Source of the DNA: Gemmatimonadota bacterium
GTDB lineage: Bacteria > Gemmatimonadota > Gemmatimonadetes > Gemmatimonadales > Gemmatimonadaceae
Reading direction: 5' to 3'
Length of the DNA: 64,000 nt
Assembly: GCA_040388625.1 (NCBI GenBank)
Contig: JAZKBK010000004.1
Location: 310,001 to 374,000 of the forward strand
Of the stretch, positions 54,791 to 63,479 are shown in pieces. How positions within the stretch are numbered: position 1 is the stretch's first letter; each line of letters starts with the position of its first letter. The notes beneath the pieces were generated by a model. The model ran no database searches, was not told where the DNA came from, and saw only the letters and a program-made list of their open reading frames with translations. Made by a program: the position numbers and the translations under genes.

Positions 54791-56206
54791 TCAGTCGCTC
54801 AGATCCGCGTCGTCAGGTGCCGCTTCGACCACTGCAAGATCGGGGTGCGGCATGGGACGATGTTGCGCGGGAGTATGAACGTACTTCGCTACCAGGTCAC
54901 GCGTGTCGTGGATGTTCAGCTGCCTGAAAAGGAAACCGAACTTCTCGTCGTATGCCCTGGCCATCGTCTCCTTCACGTCGGGCGGCATGTCCCAGATCTT
55001 ACGCTTGAACGGACCCAGCGCTTTCTTGCGGGTCTTGTAATAGAATTGCTCGTCCGTGTCCGTAGGCTTGCGCTCGTCCTTGGTGTTCACGTCCAGCCAC
55101 GCGTAGATCTCCTTGCGCAACGATTCATGCATGTGGTCGAACAGCATGTTCTGAAAATTCGTCGCGAGGTGAATCTCGCACGTTCCGGTGCCGGGGAACT
55201 TGTGGAACAGCTCGTCCGGAAGCGTCGAGGCGCCATGTTGCACTGCACCGGCCAATCCGTATTCCTTGCGCGCGATGTCGGACAATGTGGTAAGCGTGCC
55301 GAAGTCGATCGCGACTTCCTTGATCGATCCGTCGGGAAGAACTATACCACCATGCGAGGTGCCCGACTGCACGCTGACCTTGGAAAGACCTTCCGTGCCG
55401 GGCGATTCACGACCAAGAAGATTGTTGAAGCCGTCCATGTAGGCACGCAGCTCTTCCGGGGTCGAGTTCTCGGTTCCGACTTCGCCGATCTCGCCGCCGA
55501 GCGAGATGGTGATCCCTGCCGGCTGAAGATCGCGAATGAATGCGGCGATGTCCGCGCACTGCTCGACATTGGTGCGCTGTTGCTCCGCGAGCGTCGGCCT
55601 GGAGAGATCGACGAGCGTGGACGTGTCGATATCGATGTTGTAGAAGCCCGCTGCAACGGCTTCCACCGCGAGCTGCTTGACCGCACCCGCTTCCTGGTCC
55701 GGATTGGTCGCGAACTTCTTCGCGCTGATCTGAAAATGGTCGCCCTGAATGAAGAGCGGGCCACGGAAGCCCTCGCGAATCGCGGCCGCGAGCATCACCG
55801 ATGCATACTCACCCGGCCGCTGGTCGGTGTACGCAATCTCGGAGCGCGCGATCTCGAGCACGAATGCGCCAGCGTTCAGCTTGTTCGCCGCACGGAACAC
55901 CGCGCGCGCCGTGTCGTACGCCATTCCGCGCACATTGATCGCCGGAACGGTGACGTCGTCGTACGCACCCTTGCCGCGCGCCATGTAGAGATCGTGGATC
56001 GACGCGGGATGAATTCCCACGGCCTGGGCTATCTCCCAGATCAGCCAACGCGCATCGGCCTTCTGGTCCTCGTTGCCGAATACCGCCTGGCGCACGAGCG
56101 TATCCATGTACGGCCCGGCAACGCGGGACGCATCGGTTATCGAGATGGCACCATTCCTGACAGTGACGGCGCCTTCGAACAACTGTTCGGTCTTCGTCTG
56201 AGTCAT
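54791..56206 (-). CDS. Class II fructose-bisphosphate aldolase, long form
   Basis: 471 residues from the ATG at 56206, against about 280-360 for common class II aldolases. The TIM-barrel core is clear: FIQGDHFQISAKKF with the zinc-binding residues, YNIDIDTSTLVDLS, ISLGGEIGEVG, VQSGTSHGGIVLPDGS and AVQHGASTLPDELF, TCEIHLATNFQNMLFDH. About 60 extra residues lie at the N-terminus (starting MTQTKTEQLFEGAV) and about 90 at the C-terminus. The sugar phosphate is likely fructose 1,6-bisphosphate given the pgi, pyk and tal neighbours, but a tagatose or other ketose specificity cannot be excluded. Confidence 0.88.
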   Translation of the reverse strand: MTQTKTEQLFEGAVTVRNGAISITDASRVAGPYMDTLVRQAVFGNEDQKADARWLIWEIAQAVGIHPASIHDLYMARGKGAYDDVTVPAINVRGMAYDTARAVFRAANKLNAGAFVLEIARSEIAYTDQRPGEYASVMLAAAIREGFRGPLFIQGDHFQISAKKFATNPDQEAGAVKQLAVEAVAAGFYNIDIDTSTLVDLSRPTLAEQQRTNVEQCADIAAFIRDLQPAGITISLGGEIGEVGTENSTPEELRAYMDGFNNLLGRESPGTEGLSKVSVQSGTSHGGIVLPDGSIKEVAIDFGTLTTLSDIARKEYGLAGAVQHGASTLPDELFHKFPGTGTCEIHLATNFQNMLFDHMHESLRKEIYAWLDVNTKDERKPTDTDEQFYYKTRKKALGPFKRKIWDMPPDVKETMARAYDEKFGFLFRQLNIHDTRDLVAKYVHTPAQHRPMPHPDLAVVEAAPDDADLSD

Positions 56207-56214
56207 CGTTGAAT

Positions 56215-57600
56215 TTAGTCTCCCTGCGACCAGCGCGGGTCGGGCTTGGGGAGGGCGTCCCACTCTGCCTTCGCCGCCTCAGCGCCCGGCCTGCCCAGCA
56301 GCGCATACGCGAATTGCTTGCCCAGCTCGACGCCGGGCTGGTTGAATGCGTTTACTCCGTACATCTGGCCGGCGTATGCGGTGGCGAGCTCGAACATCAT
56401 CATGAGCGCGCCCACGCCCCGGGCATCGACCTTCTCCATTCGGATCGTGAGATTGCTCCGCCCGCGCTTGGCCAGGGCACCAGCCGTCGCGCGCTGCTCG
56501 ATGTCGAGCAGCTCGCCAAGCGTGTGGCCTCCGAGATAACCGAGCTCGGTGACGTGCTCGAACGCCGATGGGATGACGATGTCGCTCCCGTGATCCTTGA
56601 CGGCGATGAACGCGATCACCTTGTTGGCCGGTCCTTCCATGAACGATTGAACCTGGCTGTGCTGATCCGTAGCGCCGAGCGCGGGGAGCGGCGTGCTTCC
56701 AACAGATTTCCCGTCACTGCGATGCTTGCCGAGTGATTCTGCCCACAGCTGAACGAACCAGGCGGCGAAATCACGCAACGGATCGGCGTAGGGCATGAGC
56801 ACGTCGACCACGCGTCCATGACGCACGTCGCTCATGTATAAGAGCGAGCCGATTATGCCCGCGGGATTCTGCGACAGGTCGGTCGTCGCGCATCTGTCGA
56901 GCATCGCACCGGCGCCCACGAGGAGCTCGGCCACGTTTATTCCGAGCAATGCCGCCGGAAGCGTTCCCACCGGAGTGAGCACGCTGTAACGACCTCCGAC
57001 GCCGGGAGGAATATCGAGCGCCGAGACTCCGAGCTCGCCGGCGAGCGGTCTGAGAGCGCCGGTCGTGGGGTCTGTGACGAAAACGAAGTGATCCGCAATC
57101 TTGAGCCCGGCGTTCGCCACACGCTCGTGAGCGATGAGAAACTGCGACATCGTTTCCGCAGTGCCGCCGGATTTCGAAGTGACGATGAACAGCGTGCGCT
57201 CCAGCGCGAGCCTGTCGAGCAACGCGGTAATAGTCACCGGATCGATGTTGTCGAGCACGTGCAGGCGCGGATGGCCCGATCGCGCGTCGCTGGACAGCTC
57301 GTTCCAGCCAGAGCGGCACAGGGCGGTCTTGAGCGCGATCGGACCGAGCGCGGATCCGCCGATTCCGAGTATGATCGCGTCGTCGTAGCGTCCGCGACTG
57401 CGTCCCGCGAAATCGATTGCCTGTTGCAGCAGCGGTGCATCGCGGGGGAGGTTCATGAAATCGGCGACGCCCTCGCTTCGCAGCGTCTCGACTCCCTTGT
57501 GAACCGTGGCGAATGCGCCGTACGCCTCTTCCCATTCCTCGTCCGTCACACCGTTCTCGACGGCGCTTGCCATCATGTTTGTAAAGTCGATCGAAATCAT
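56215..57600 (-). CDS. pgi: Glucose-6-phosphate isomerase
   Basis: 461 residues. Interconverts glucose 6-phosphate and fructose 6-phosphate. The two phosphosugar-isomerase halves show GIGGSALGPIALK, FIVTSKSGGTAETMSQF (phosphate-binding), GVGGRYSVLTPVGTLPAALLG (the second signature) and the closing VNAFNQPGVELGKQFAYALL with the catalytic region. It overlaps the MBL gene by four bases (ATGA) and precedes the aldolase by eight bases, so it is co-translated with both. Confidence 0.95.
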   Translation of the reverse strand: MISIDFTNMMASAVENGVTDEEWEEAYGAFATVHKGVETLRSEGVADFMNLPRDAPLLQQAIDFAGRSRGRYDDAIILGIGGSALGPIALKTALCRSGWNELSSDARSGHPRLHVLDNIDPVTITALLDRLALERTLFIVTSKSGGTAETMSQFLIAHERVANAGLKIADHFVFVTDPTTGALRPLAGELGVSALDIPPGVGGRYSVLTPVGTLPAALLGINVAELLVGAGAMLDRCATTDLSQNPAGIIGSLLYMSDVRHGRVVDVLMPYADPLRDFAAWFVQLWAESLGKHRSDGKSVGSTPLPALGATDQHSQVQSFMEGPANKVIAFIAVKDHGSDIVIPSAFEHVTELGYLGGHTLGELLDIEQRATAGALAKRGRSNLTIRMEKVDARGVGALMMMFELATAYAGQMYGVNAFNQPGVELGKQFAYALLGRPGAEAAKAEWDALPKPDPRWSQGD

Positions 57601-58373
57601 ATCCGTACCGTCAATCCGTCGAAAGCTGGTTGTATGTCGCGCGGCAGCTCAGCCTCGAGATCGGCGTGAAAGTTGTCGTGTGTGAGATGAGTCAGGTACG
57701 TGCGCTCGGCGCCCAGCTCCCTTGCCGCGCTGATCGCTTCAGGAAGGCTCAGGTGGCTCGGATGGTCGGTTCGGAACAACGCGTTGATGACAAGCACCTT
57801 CGCGCCACGGAGTATTGCGGCCGCTTCGGGTGGGATGCTCTTGGCGTCGGTCACGTATGCCAGATCGCCTATACGGTATGCAAAAACCGTGACAAGGCCA
57901 TGCGGCACGGCGACAGGGGTGACGACGGCGTCGCCGATCGATACGGGTACACCCGGAAGGAGTGCTTCAGCCCGCCCTTCCGGCTTGCTCGTGCCAGGCA
58001 ACACGCGCATGCTCTCATCGAATATGTACGGGAAGCGTTGACGCAGGCTGTCGAGTGTCGTGGGAGGTCCGTACATCGTCAGCGGCGCTGCCCGGCGATT
58101 CGTGATCGCACGAATGTCGTCCAACCCGTGCGTGTGATCGGCGTGCTCGTGCGTGAACAGAACCGCATCCACGCGATCGATGCCGTTTGCGATCAGCTGG
58201 AGTCGCAGTTCCGGTGGCGTGTCGATCAGGAGCCGCGTTCCGCCGTTTGTCTCGACCAGCGCCCCCACCCTGCCGCGCTTGTCGCGCGGATCGGGTGACC
58301 TGCACACGGCACAGCCGCAGCCGATCTGGGGCACGCCGAAGCTCGTGCCGGTGCCGAGGAACGTGAGCTTCAC
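57597..58373 (-). CDS. MBL-fold metallohydrolase (PhnP-like)
   Basis: 258 residues. The metallo-beta-lactamase signature FTHEHADHTHGLDDIR supplies five ligands, with a further His in VAVPHGLV and LTHLTHDN. The opening FLGTGTSFGVPQIGCGCAVCRSPDPRDKR, with its Cys cluster, is characteristic of the PhnP group of phosphodiesterases, but without phn genes nearby a cyclic or nucleotide phosphodiester substrate is only a guess. It is translationally coupled to pgi and lies 54 bases after pyk. Confidence 0.9.
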   Translation of the reverse strand: MKLTFLGTGTSFGVPQIGCGCAVCRSPDPRDKRGRVGALVETNGGTRLLIDTPPELRLQLIANGIDRVDAVLFTHEHADHTHGLDDIRAITNRRAAPLTMYGPPTTLDSLRQRFPYIFDESMRVLPGTSKPEGRAEALLPGVPVSIGDAVVTPVAVPHGLVTVFAYRIGDLAYVTDAKSIPPEAAAILRGAKVLVINALFRTDHPSHLSLPEAISAARELGAERTYLTHLTHDNFHADLEAELPRDIQPAFDGLTVRI

Positions 58374-58427
58374 GGCGACCTCACGGAAGCGCTTTGCGCG
58401 GCGCTCCGCTCGAGCTCCGGTGTTGAG

Positions 58428-59837
58428 TCACACGACCTCCACTTTGAGCAGATTGGTCGTGCCTGGAATTCCGAATGGATGCCCCGCTGTGAATATCACG
58501 CGGTCTCCCGCAGCAGCGAGGTTGAGATCGCGCACTACCAGCTTGCCGACTTCGGCCATTTCGGTGTACGTTGGGCGCGATTCAGCGACGTGCGGAATCA
58601 CGCCCCACAACAACGCGAGCTGGTTGCGAGTGCGCGTGTTGTCGGTGAGCGCAAGCACGGGAACGGGCGGCCGATGCGACGAGACGATGCGGGCCGAAAA
58701 CCCGCTCTTGGTGATCACGACGACGAGTGGTGCGCCGAGCATTCTGACGGCGGCAACAGTCGCAGCCGCGATCGCGACTTCCGTTGTCACGATTCCGAGC
58801 TGCCGGTTGCGTGAATCGCGAAACTGGTGTGACGGTGGATGTTGCTCGATCTCCGCAATGATGCGACTCATCGCCTCGACGGCCAGTCGCGGATAACTTC
58901 CCGCGGCGGTTTCCGCGGAGAGCATGACCGCGTCGGTACCATCGAGTATTGCGTTCGCCACGTCGCTCGCCTCGGCGCGCGTCGGTCGAGGATTCGTCAC
59001 CATCGACTCGAGCATCTGCGTCGCTGTAATTACCGGACGGCCGATCTGATTGGAGAGTGCAATGATCATCTTCTGTGCGACGGGCACTTCTTCAAACGGC
59101 AGCTCTACACCCAGATCGCCGCGCGCGACCATGACGCCATCCGAAGCACGGATGATGGATTCGATGTTGGCCAGTGCGGCGTCCTTCTCGATCTTCGCGA
59201 CAATGTTCATCCACGGCGGCAGGAGCGCACGCAGTGACGTTATGTCCTCGGCGCGACGCACGAAGCTGAGGGCGAGATAGTCCAGCTCCTGCTCGATCGC
59301 GAATTTGACGTCAGCGATGTCCTTTTCCGTGAGCGATGGAGCGGAGACCTGCACACCGGGTAGGTTCAATCCCTTGTGACTCCGAAGGACACCGCCGTGA
59401 ATCACACGCGCGTGTACGCGCGGTGCGCGCACGTCGAGCGCTACGAGCTCGATCAATCCATCGTCGACGAGAATGCGGTCACCGACCTTCACGTCGTTGG
59501 CGAGCTCCGTATACGTGACCGGTATTTCGCCGCCCATCTCCTCGCCTTCATGCACCAGCGTTACATCGTCGCCCGGCTTGAGGGGGAGGCTCAACGCCAG
59601 TTCCCCGATACGGATTCGCGGCCCCTGGAGATCGCCGAGTATCGCGATTGGCTGACCCAGCTCGTCGGCGATCTGCCGGACCGTGCGGATGCGCTCGGCG
59701 TGGTCGGCGTGCGTGCCGTGGGAGAAATTCAGGCGCGCGACGTTCATGCCCGCTTCCGCGATCGCCATGATCGTGTCGTGCGTTGCGGTCGATGGACCGA
59801 GCGTGCAGACTATTTTGGTGCGGCGAATATACGGCAT
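58428..59837 (-). CDS. pyk: Pyruvate kinase
   Basis: 469 residues. Final glycolytic step, phosphoenolpyruvate plus ADP to pyruvate plus ATP. Barrel residues: TKIVCTLGPSTATHDTI, NFSHGTHADHAERI, the active-site IVAKIEKDAALANIE, MVARGDLGVELPFEEV, TATQMLESMVTNPRPTRAE and MLSAETAAGSYP. The C-terminal allosteric domain ends VIFTAGHPFGIPGTTNLLKVEVV. Its ATG shares one base with the transaldolase stop. Confidence 0.96.
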   Translation of the reverse strand: MPYIRRTKIVCTLGPSTATHDTIMAIAEAGMNVARLNFSHGTHADHAERIRTVRQIADELGQPIAILGDLQGPRIRIGELALSLPLKPGDDVTLVHEGEEMGGEIPVTYTELANDVKVGDRILVDDGLIELVALDVRAPRVHARVIHGGVLRSHKGLNLPGVQVSAPSLTEKDIADVKFAIEQELDYLALSFVRRAEDITSLRALLPPWMNIVAKIEKDAALANIESIIRASDGVMVARGDLGVELPFEEVPVAQKMIIALSNQIGRPVITATQMLESMVTNPRPTRAEASDVANAILDGTDAVMLSAETAAGSYPRLAVEAMSRIIAEIEQHPPSHQFRDSRNRQLGIVTTEVAIAAATVAAVRMLGAPLVVVITKSGFSARIVSSHRPPVPVLALTDNTRTRNQLALLWGVIPHVAESRPTYTEMAEVGKLVVRDLNLAAAGDRVIFTAGHPFGIPGTTNLLKVEVV

Positions 59838-60949
59838 CAGATCTTGCTGGAGTGGAGCTGCGCGACCTTGGCCTTGATGCCGGCGGTCATAGTCTCGAAC
59901 GATTTTTCGAAGCTCGCGATGCCTTCGCGCAAGAGCGTATCCGTTACGTCGTCGAGGCTGACACCCGCCTGAGCGATCGCTGCCAGCTCCGCGCGCGCCC
60001 GGGCCATGTCGGCATCTACCGTGCGTGCAACCACTCCGTGGTCGCGGAAATCCTCGATCGTCTTTGGCGGCATGGTGTTCACCGTGTCGGGACCGATCAG
60101 GTTCTCGACGTAGAGCACGTCACGGTATGCGGGATTCTTGGTACTGGTGCTCGCCCACAGTGGACGCTGAACCCGCGCACCTTTTGCCTCGAGCGAGTTC
60201 CAGCGTGCTCCGCCAAACTTCGTTACGAAGAGCTGATAGGCCATCTTGGCATTGGCGATGGCGGCCTTCCCCTCGTACTGACGCGCGCTACCGCCGATGG
60301 CCTCGAGCCGTTTGTCGACCTCCGTATCCACGCGACTGACGAAGAAACTTGCCACGGATGCGATCTTGTCGATCGGCAATCCCTTCGAGACGCGCGCTTC
60401 GAGTCCATCGATGTAGGCGTCGATCACACGCTCGTGCGCCTTTACCGCGAAAAGCAGTGTGATGTTCACATTGATGCCGTCGGTGATGAGCTGCCTCACG
60501 GCCTTGGCACCTTCCACCGTTCCAGGGACCTTCACGAGAAGGTTGGGACGGTTGACCGTTGCCCAGAGCCGGTGTGCTTCCTCGATCGTGGCTGCCGCAT
60601 CGTTCGCCAGATTGGCGGAGACTTCGATCGAGACGTAGCCGTCGTCACCGTTGGTGCGGTGGTAGACATCCGCGAATACGTCGCACGCGTCGCGAACGTC
60701 CTGTGTCTCGACCAGCTCGAACAGCTGCTTGACGTCCAGCGATGCCGGCGCTGCGCGAAGCTGATCGTCGTACGCAGTGCCCTCGGCGAGCGCCTTCTGA
60801 AAGATGGTCGGATTCGAGGTCATGCCGGTGAGCACATCGTCCGTGAGGCGGCGCTCGAGATCACCGTTGTGCAGCATGGTACGATCTATGTAATCGAGCC
60901 AGATCGACTGGCCCGCGTCATGTAACGCCTGAAGGCGATGGTTGTCCAT
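59837..60949 (-). CDS. tal: Transaldolase
   Basis: 370 residues, the longer transaldolase class. Moves a dihydroxyacetone unit between sugar phosphates in the non-oxidative pentose phosphate pathway. The opening LHDAGQSIWLDYIDRTMLHNGDLERRLTDDVLTGMTSNPTIFQKAL is characteristic; the Schiff-base Lys is in PNLLVKVPGTVEG. The ATG at 60949 (with 32 bases overlapping the end of the upstream glycosyltransferase-like gene) opens MDNHRLQALHDAGQSIWLDY. Together with pyk, pgi and the aldolase it makes this run a central sugar-phosphate operon. Confidence 0.95.
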   Translation of the reverse strand: MDNHRLQALHDAGQSIWLDYIDRTMLHNGDLERRLTDDVLTGMTSNPTIFQKALAEGTAYDDQLRAAPASLDVKQLFELVETQDVRDACDVFADVYHRTNGDDGYVSIEVSANLANDAAATIEEAHRLWATVNRPNLLVKVPGTVEGAKAVRQLITDGINVNITLLFAVKAHERVIDAYIDGLEARVSKGLPIDKIASVASFFVSRVDTEVDKRLEAIGGSARQYEGKAAIANAKMAYQLFVTKFGGARWNSLEAKGARVQRPLWASTSTKNPAYRDVLYVENLIGPDTVNTMPPKTIEDFRDHGVVARTVDADMARARAELAAIAQAGVSLDDVTDTLLREGIASFEKSFETMTAGIKAKVAQLHSSKI

Positions 60950-62312
60950 TGTGGTGTTTGGGTTGACGGTCGACAAAATACGCAGCGGCACGAAAGAGCA
61001 GGAGGATCTGACGGTATCCCAGCGATTCGATCACGGCGTACGCGAGCAGCCTTGCGGCATTGCTTCGTCCGTCGTTACCGGGAAGGAACGTGACCTGGAA
61101 CACCACGCTCCATATAGATAGGAGTATGCCGTATCCGACCACGGACGCCAAGTAGGCCCAGGCAAATGACGAATCGAGCACTCCCGTTGCGAGCCCTGCG
61201 ACGAGGCCAAAATAGCCCAGCAGCTCCAGAATCGGTGCAATAACGACTCCGAGCCAGAAATACGGCATCGCAACAAGGCCAAACATCCCGTATTCCGGGT
61301 TGAGCAGCATTACCGAGTTGTGGACGAGTGCGCGGCGCAAGCCCCGCATCCAGGCTCTGCGCGTTCGGCCGATGGTCGTCAGATCGCCCGAAACGACGAA
61401 CCATGCAACCGGGTCGGGGATGACCGGCATCATGGCGTTGATGCCGTTGTCGGTCAGATATCGCGCCATCCGCATGGCGATGTCGACCGCGGGCACCTCC
61501 ACAGTCGCGTCGAAGCCACCCATTCCGAAGATGTGCTCGCGCTTGAACATCACCGGATTGCTCGGCACCACGATGTTGCTTGCGACGCGATTCCAGCCCA
61601 ATCGCAGATACACAAAATTGCGCAGAAATTCAATAGTCTGGCACCCGTCCACCCAGCCGCGGCCACGCCTGAGTGTGATCTTCCCGTCCCGCAGCTCCGC
61701 GCCACTCACCGGCCGGAGGATGCCGCTCGCGCACGCCACGGACCGATCCAGCAGAAACGGGCGCGACAGCCTCAGCAACGCGTCACGCTCGAAGACCACG
61801 TTCGGACCAGCCGCGACCGCATGCGGATATCGCGCGGCATTGATCGCCGCGTTCAAGGCGTCACCGATCGATGTGTCCGGCATGTCGATGCAGAGCAATC
61901 GCGGATACGTGCGCGACCGGTAGTAGGCGCGCACCGGCTGCGTGCGCACGTTGATCGTGAAGGCCGGAGGAACCTCGTAGAGTTGCAGCGCGGCAACGAG
62001 ATTACCGAGAGAATTCTCCGCCGCGCCGTCGACGACGAGAATTACCTCGAAACGCGGATAGTCGAGCCCGAGCAGCATCGCCGCGATCTCGACCGGCGGC
62101 AGCGGCGAATGTTGCAGCGAAGCTATGACGGAAATCGGAGGGAGCGCGTCGGTCCCGACCAGTGCATGGAAATATTCGTCGTCGGCCAGCTGCCAGTGCG
62201 ACCACAGTTCCGGAACCGCACACATCAGCAGAATGGAATGAAACGAGTTGATGACGAGAAAGAAAATCATGATTGTCATCATCACCACGAACAGAATGCC
62301 GGCTATCGTCAT
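60918..62312 (-). CDS. GT2-type membrane glycosyltransferase-like protein with degenerate catalytic motifs
   Basis: 464 residues, ATG overlapping the HEAT-gene stop (ATGA). One N-terminal helix (about 3-30), a GT-A-like domain (about 57-300) and four C-terminal helices (about 337-445). The family framework is plain: LDYPRFEVILVV, GDALNAAINAARYP, RDALLRLSRPFL, IPDPVAWF. Yet every catalytic motif is changed: VVDGAAEN at 93-100 in place of the Asp-Asp-Gly-Ser type, AAGPN at 167-171 in place of the metal-binding Asp-x-Asp, VEVPAVD at 271-277 in place of the Glu-Asp base motif, and RTRRAW at 316-321 in place of Gln-x-x-Arg-Trp. It is most likely not an active processive transferase. Confidence 0.85.
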   Translation of the reverse strand: MTIAGILFVVMMTIMIFFLVINSFHSILLMCAVPELWSHWQLADDEYFHALVGTDALPPISVIASLQHSPLPPVEIAAMLLGLDYPRFEVILVVDGAAENSLGNLVAALQLYEVPPAFTINVRTQPVRAYYRSRTYPRLLCIDMPDTSIGDALNAAINAARYPHAVAAGPNVVFERDALLRLSRPFLLDRSVACASGILRPVSGAELRDGKITLRRGRGWVDGCQTIEFLRNFVYLRLGWNRVASNIVVPSNPVMFKREHIFGMGGFDATVEVPAVDIAMRMARYLTDNGINAMMPVIPDPVAWFVVSGDLTTIGRTRRAWMRGLRRALVHNSVMLLNPEYGMFGLVAMPYFWLGVVIAPILELLGYFGLVAGLATGVLDSSFAWAYLASVVGYGILLSIWSVVFQVTFLPGNDGRSNAARLLAYAVIESLGYRQILLLFRAAAYFVDRQPKHHNGQPSPSGVT

Positions 62313-63367
62313 CCCGCTGACAACTCCGCGACGCTGGCTTCCGACAGTCCGATCACCAGCATCGCCATGTCGCGCGCATACCTGTCGGCATTGTCGAGCG
62401 CTTCTGAAAGCGCCTGCGTCCCGGGAGTGCCCATCGAAGCCAGTGAAAGCCCGGCACGGAATCGGACCCACCAGTTGCTGTCGGTAAGCGCGCGAGACAG
62501 CTCCTGCACCGTGCGCTCGTCGGTCGACCCTGACAGCGCACGCGCTGCCTGCGCGCGTACCCGCCAATCCGAGTCGCGAAGCATCGAGAGCAACTTCACC
62601 TGAACCGTGTCTCCGGCTCTGCGACGCAGCACGCGCGCCACGGCAACCCGCACTTCGGGATGCGGATGCGTCGAAAGAGTCGCGATGCGCGCCATGCAGT
62701 CGGCGTCATCAAGCACGGCCGCAGCGTGGATATACGCATACAGCTTGTGCGGCGGCGCGTCTGCGCGAATCCGCGCGAGCAGCATCGGGCCTGCCAGCGA
62801 CTGGTAGCCCCGCAGTACGCTGAGCTGATATGCACGCACCGCTGAAGATGCCGACGAGAGGCCGTCGATGACGGCAGTGAGCAGCTCATCATCGGCGTAG
62901 CGATTCAGGCACGTGGTCGCCGCGCTCTGTACTGCAGGGTGGGAATCCGACAGCAACTGCAGGATCGTAGCACGATCTTGCGCGCTCGCGAGAAGCGAGA
63001 GCGTGCGTGCCGCAGCCAGTCGTTTCCACCACATCAGCGAGCGAGCCCCGTCGATCGCCTGACGCACCCACGGCTCCCGGCGCAGCATCTCCACCAGCGC
63101 GTCACGCTCGGCCGGATGTACGCGCTCCAGTCCGAGCCAGACCAGAGCCTGCGCGGTGTCGGCGTTCGATGCACTTCGAAGCGCGGCGAGGACTTCGGGC
63201 GCGCCGAATTCGCCCGACAGCAGCCGTCGTGCATTGCCAGCGCCTTCGTGAGCACCGGTGCCGGCCATGCTAGCGCGCGATCGCCGCGCATAGTCCAACG
63301 CACCCGCCAGCGTGGCCAAACCGACCTGCGAGAGGCCGATCACGACTCCAACGAAGCCGTAGCTCAA
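62309..63367 (-). CDS. HEAT-repeat membrane-anchored protein
   Basis: 352 residues from a TTG. A hydrophobic N-terminal segment (FVGVVIGLSQVGLATLAGALDY) is followed by about seven to eight HEAT/PBS-type helix pairs, for example WWKRLAAARTLSLLASAQDRATILQLLSDSHPAVQSAATTCL, HPEVRVAVARVLRRRAGD, DWRVRAQAARALSG and NWWVRFRAGLSLASMG. It is translationally coupled to the glycosyltransferase-like gene. The in-frame codons just upstream read FKHFIERSFE and look protein-like, but no standard start codon lies between them and the stop at about 63432, so the TTG is kept. Confidence 0.88.
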   Translation of the reverse strand: MSYGFVGVVIGLSQVGLATLAGALDYARRSRASMAGTGAHEGAGNARRLLSGEFGAPEVLAALRSASNADTAQALVWLGLERVHPAERDALVEMLRREPWVRQAIDGARSLMWWKRLAAARTLSLLASAQDRATILQLLSDSHPAVQSAATTCLNRYADDELLTAVIDGLSSASSAVRAYQLSVLRGYQSLAGPMLLARIRADAPPHKLYAYIHAAAVLDDADCMARIATLSTHPHPEVRVAVARVLRRRAGDTVQVKLLSMLRDSDWRVRAQAARALSGSTDERTVQELSRALTDSNWWVRFRAGLSLASMGTPGTQALSEALDNADRYARDMAMLVIGLSEASVAELSAG

Positions 63368-63369
63368 TT

Positions 63370-63383
63370 CGAACGACCGTTCG
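63370..63383. promoter_or_regulatory. GAAC-N4-GTTC palindrome just upstream of the HEAT gene
   Basis: CGAACGA and CGTTCG arms around CC, reading GAAC-GACC-GTTC, two bases from the HEAT-gene TTG start. Similar sequences occur at 18808-18820 and 50164-50177, both inside gene ends. The layout resembles Gram-positive LexA boxes (GAACN4GTTC), but operator function is not shown. Confidence 0.3.
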
Positions 63384-63479
63384 ATGAAGTGTTTGAAAAG
63401 AGGCGCTGACCACGCTTTGACATCGGCTCAAATATGCCAGTCGGGGGCAACGGGCGTTACCCCGCGGGGTGACGGAATC

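Noticed and set aside
54488-56212. 574-codon plus-strand open frame across the aldolase gene
   Set aside because: High-GC antisense frame with Arg/His-rich composition and no motifs; the minus strand holds a clear aldolase.
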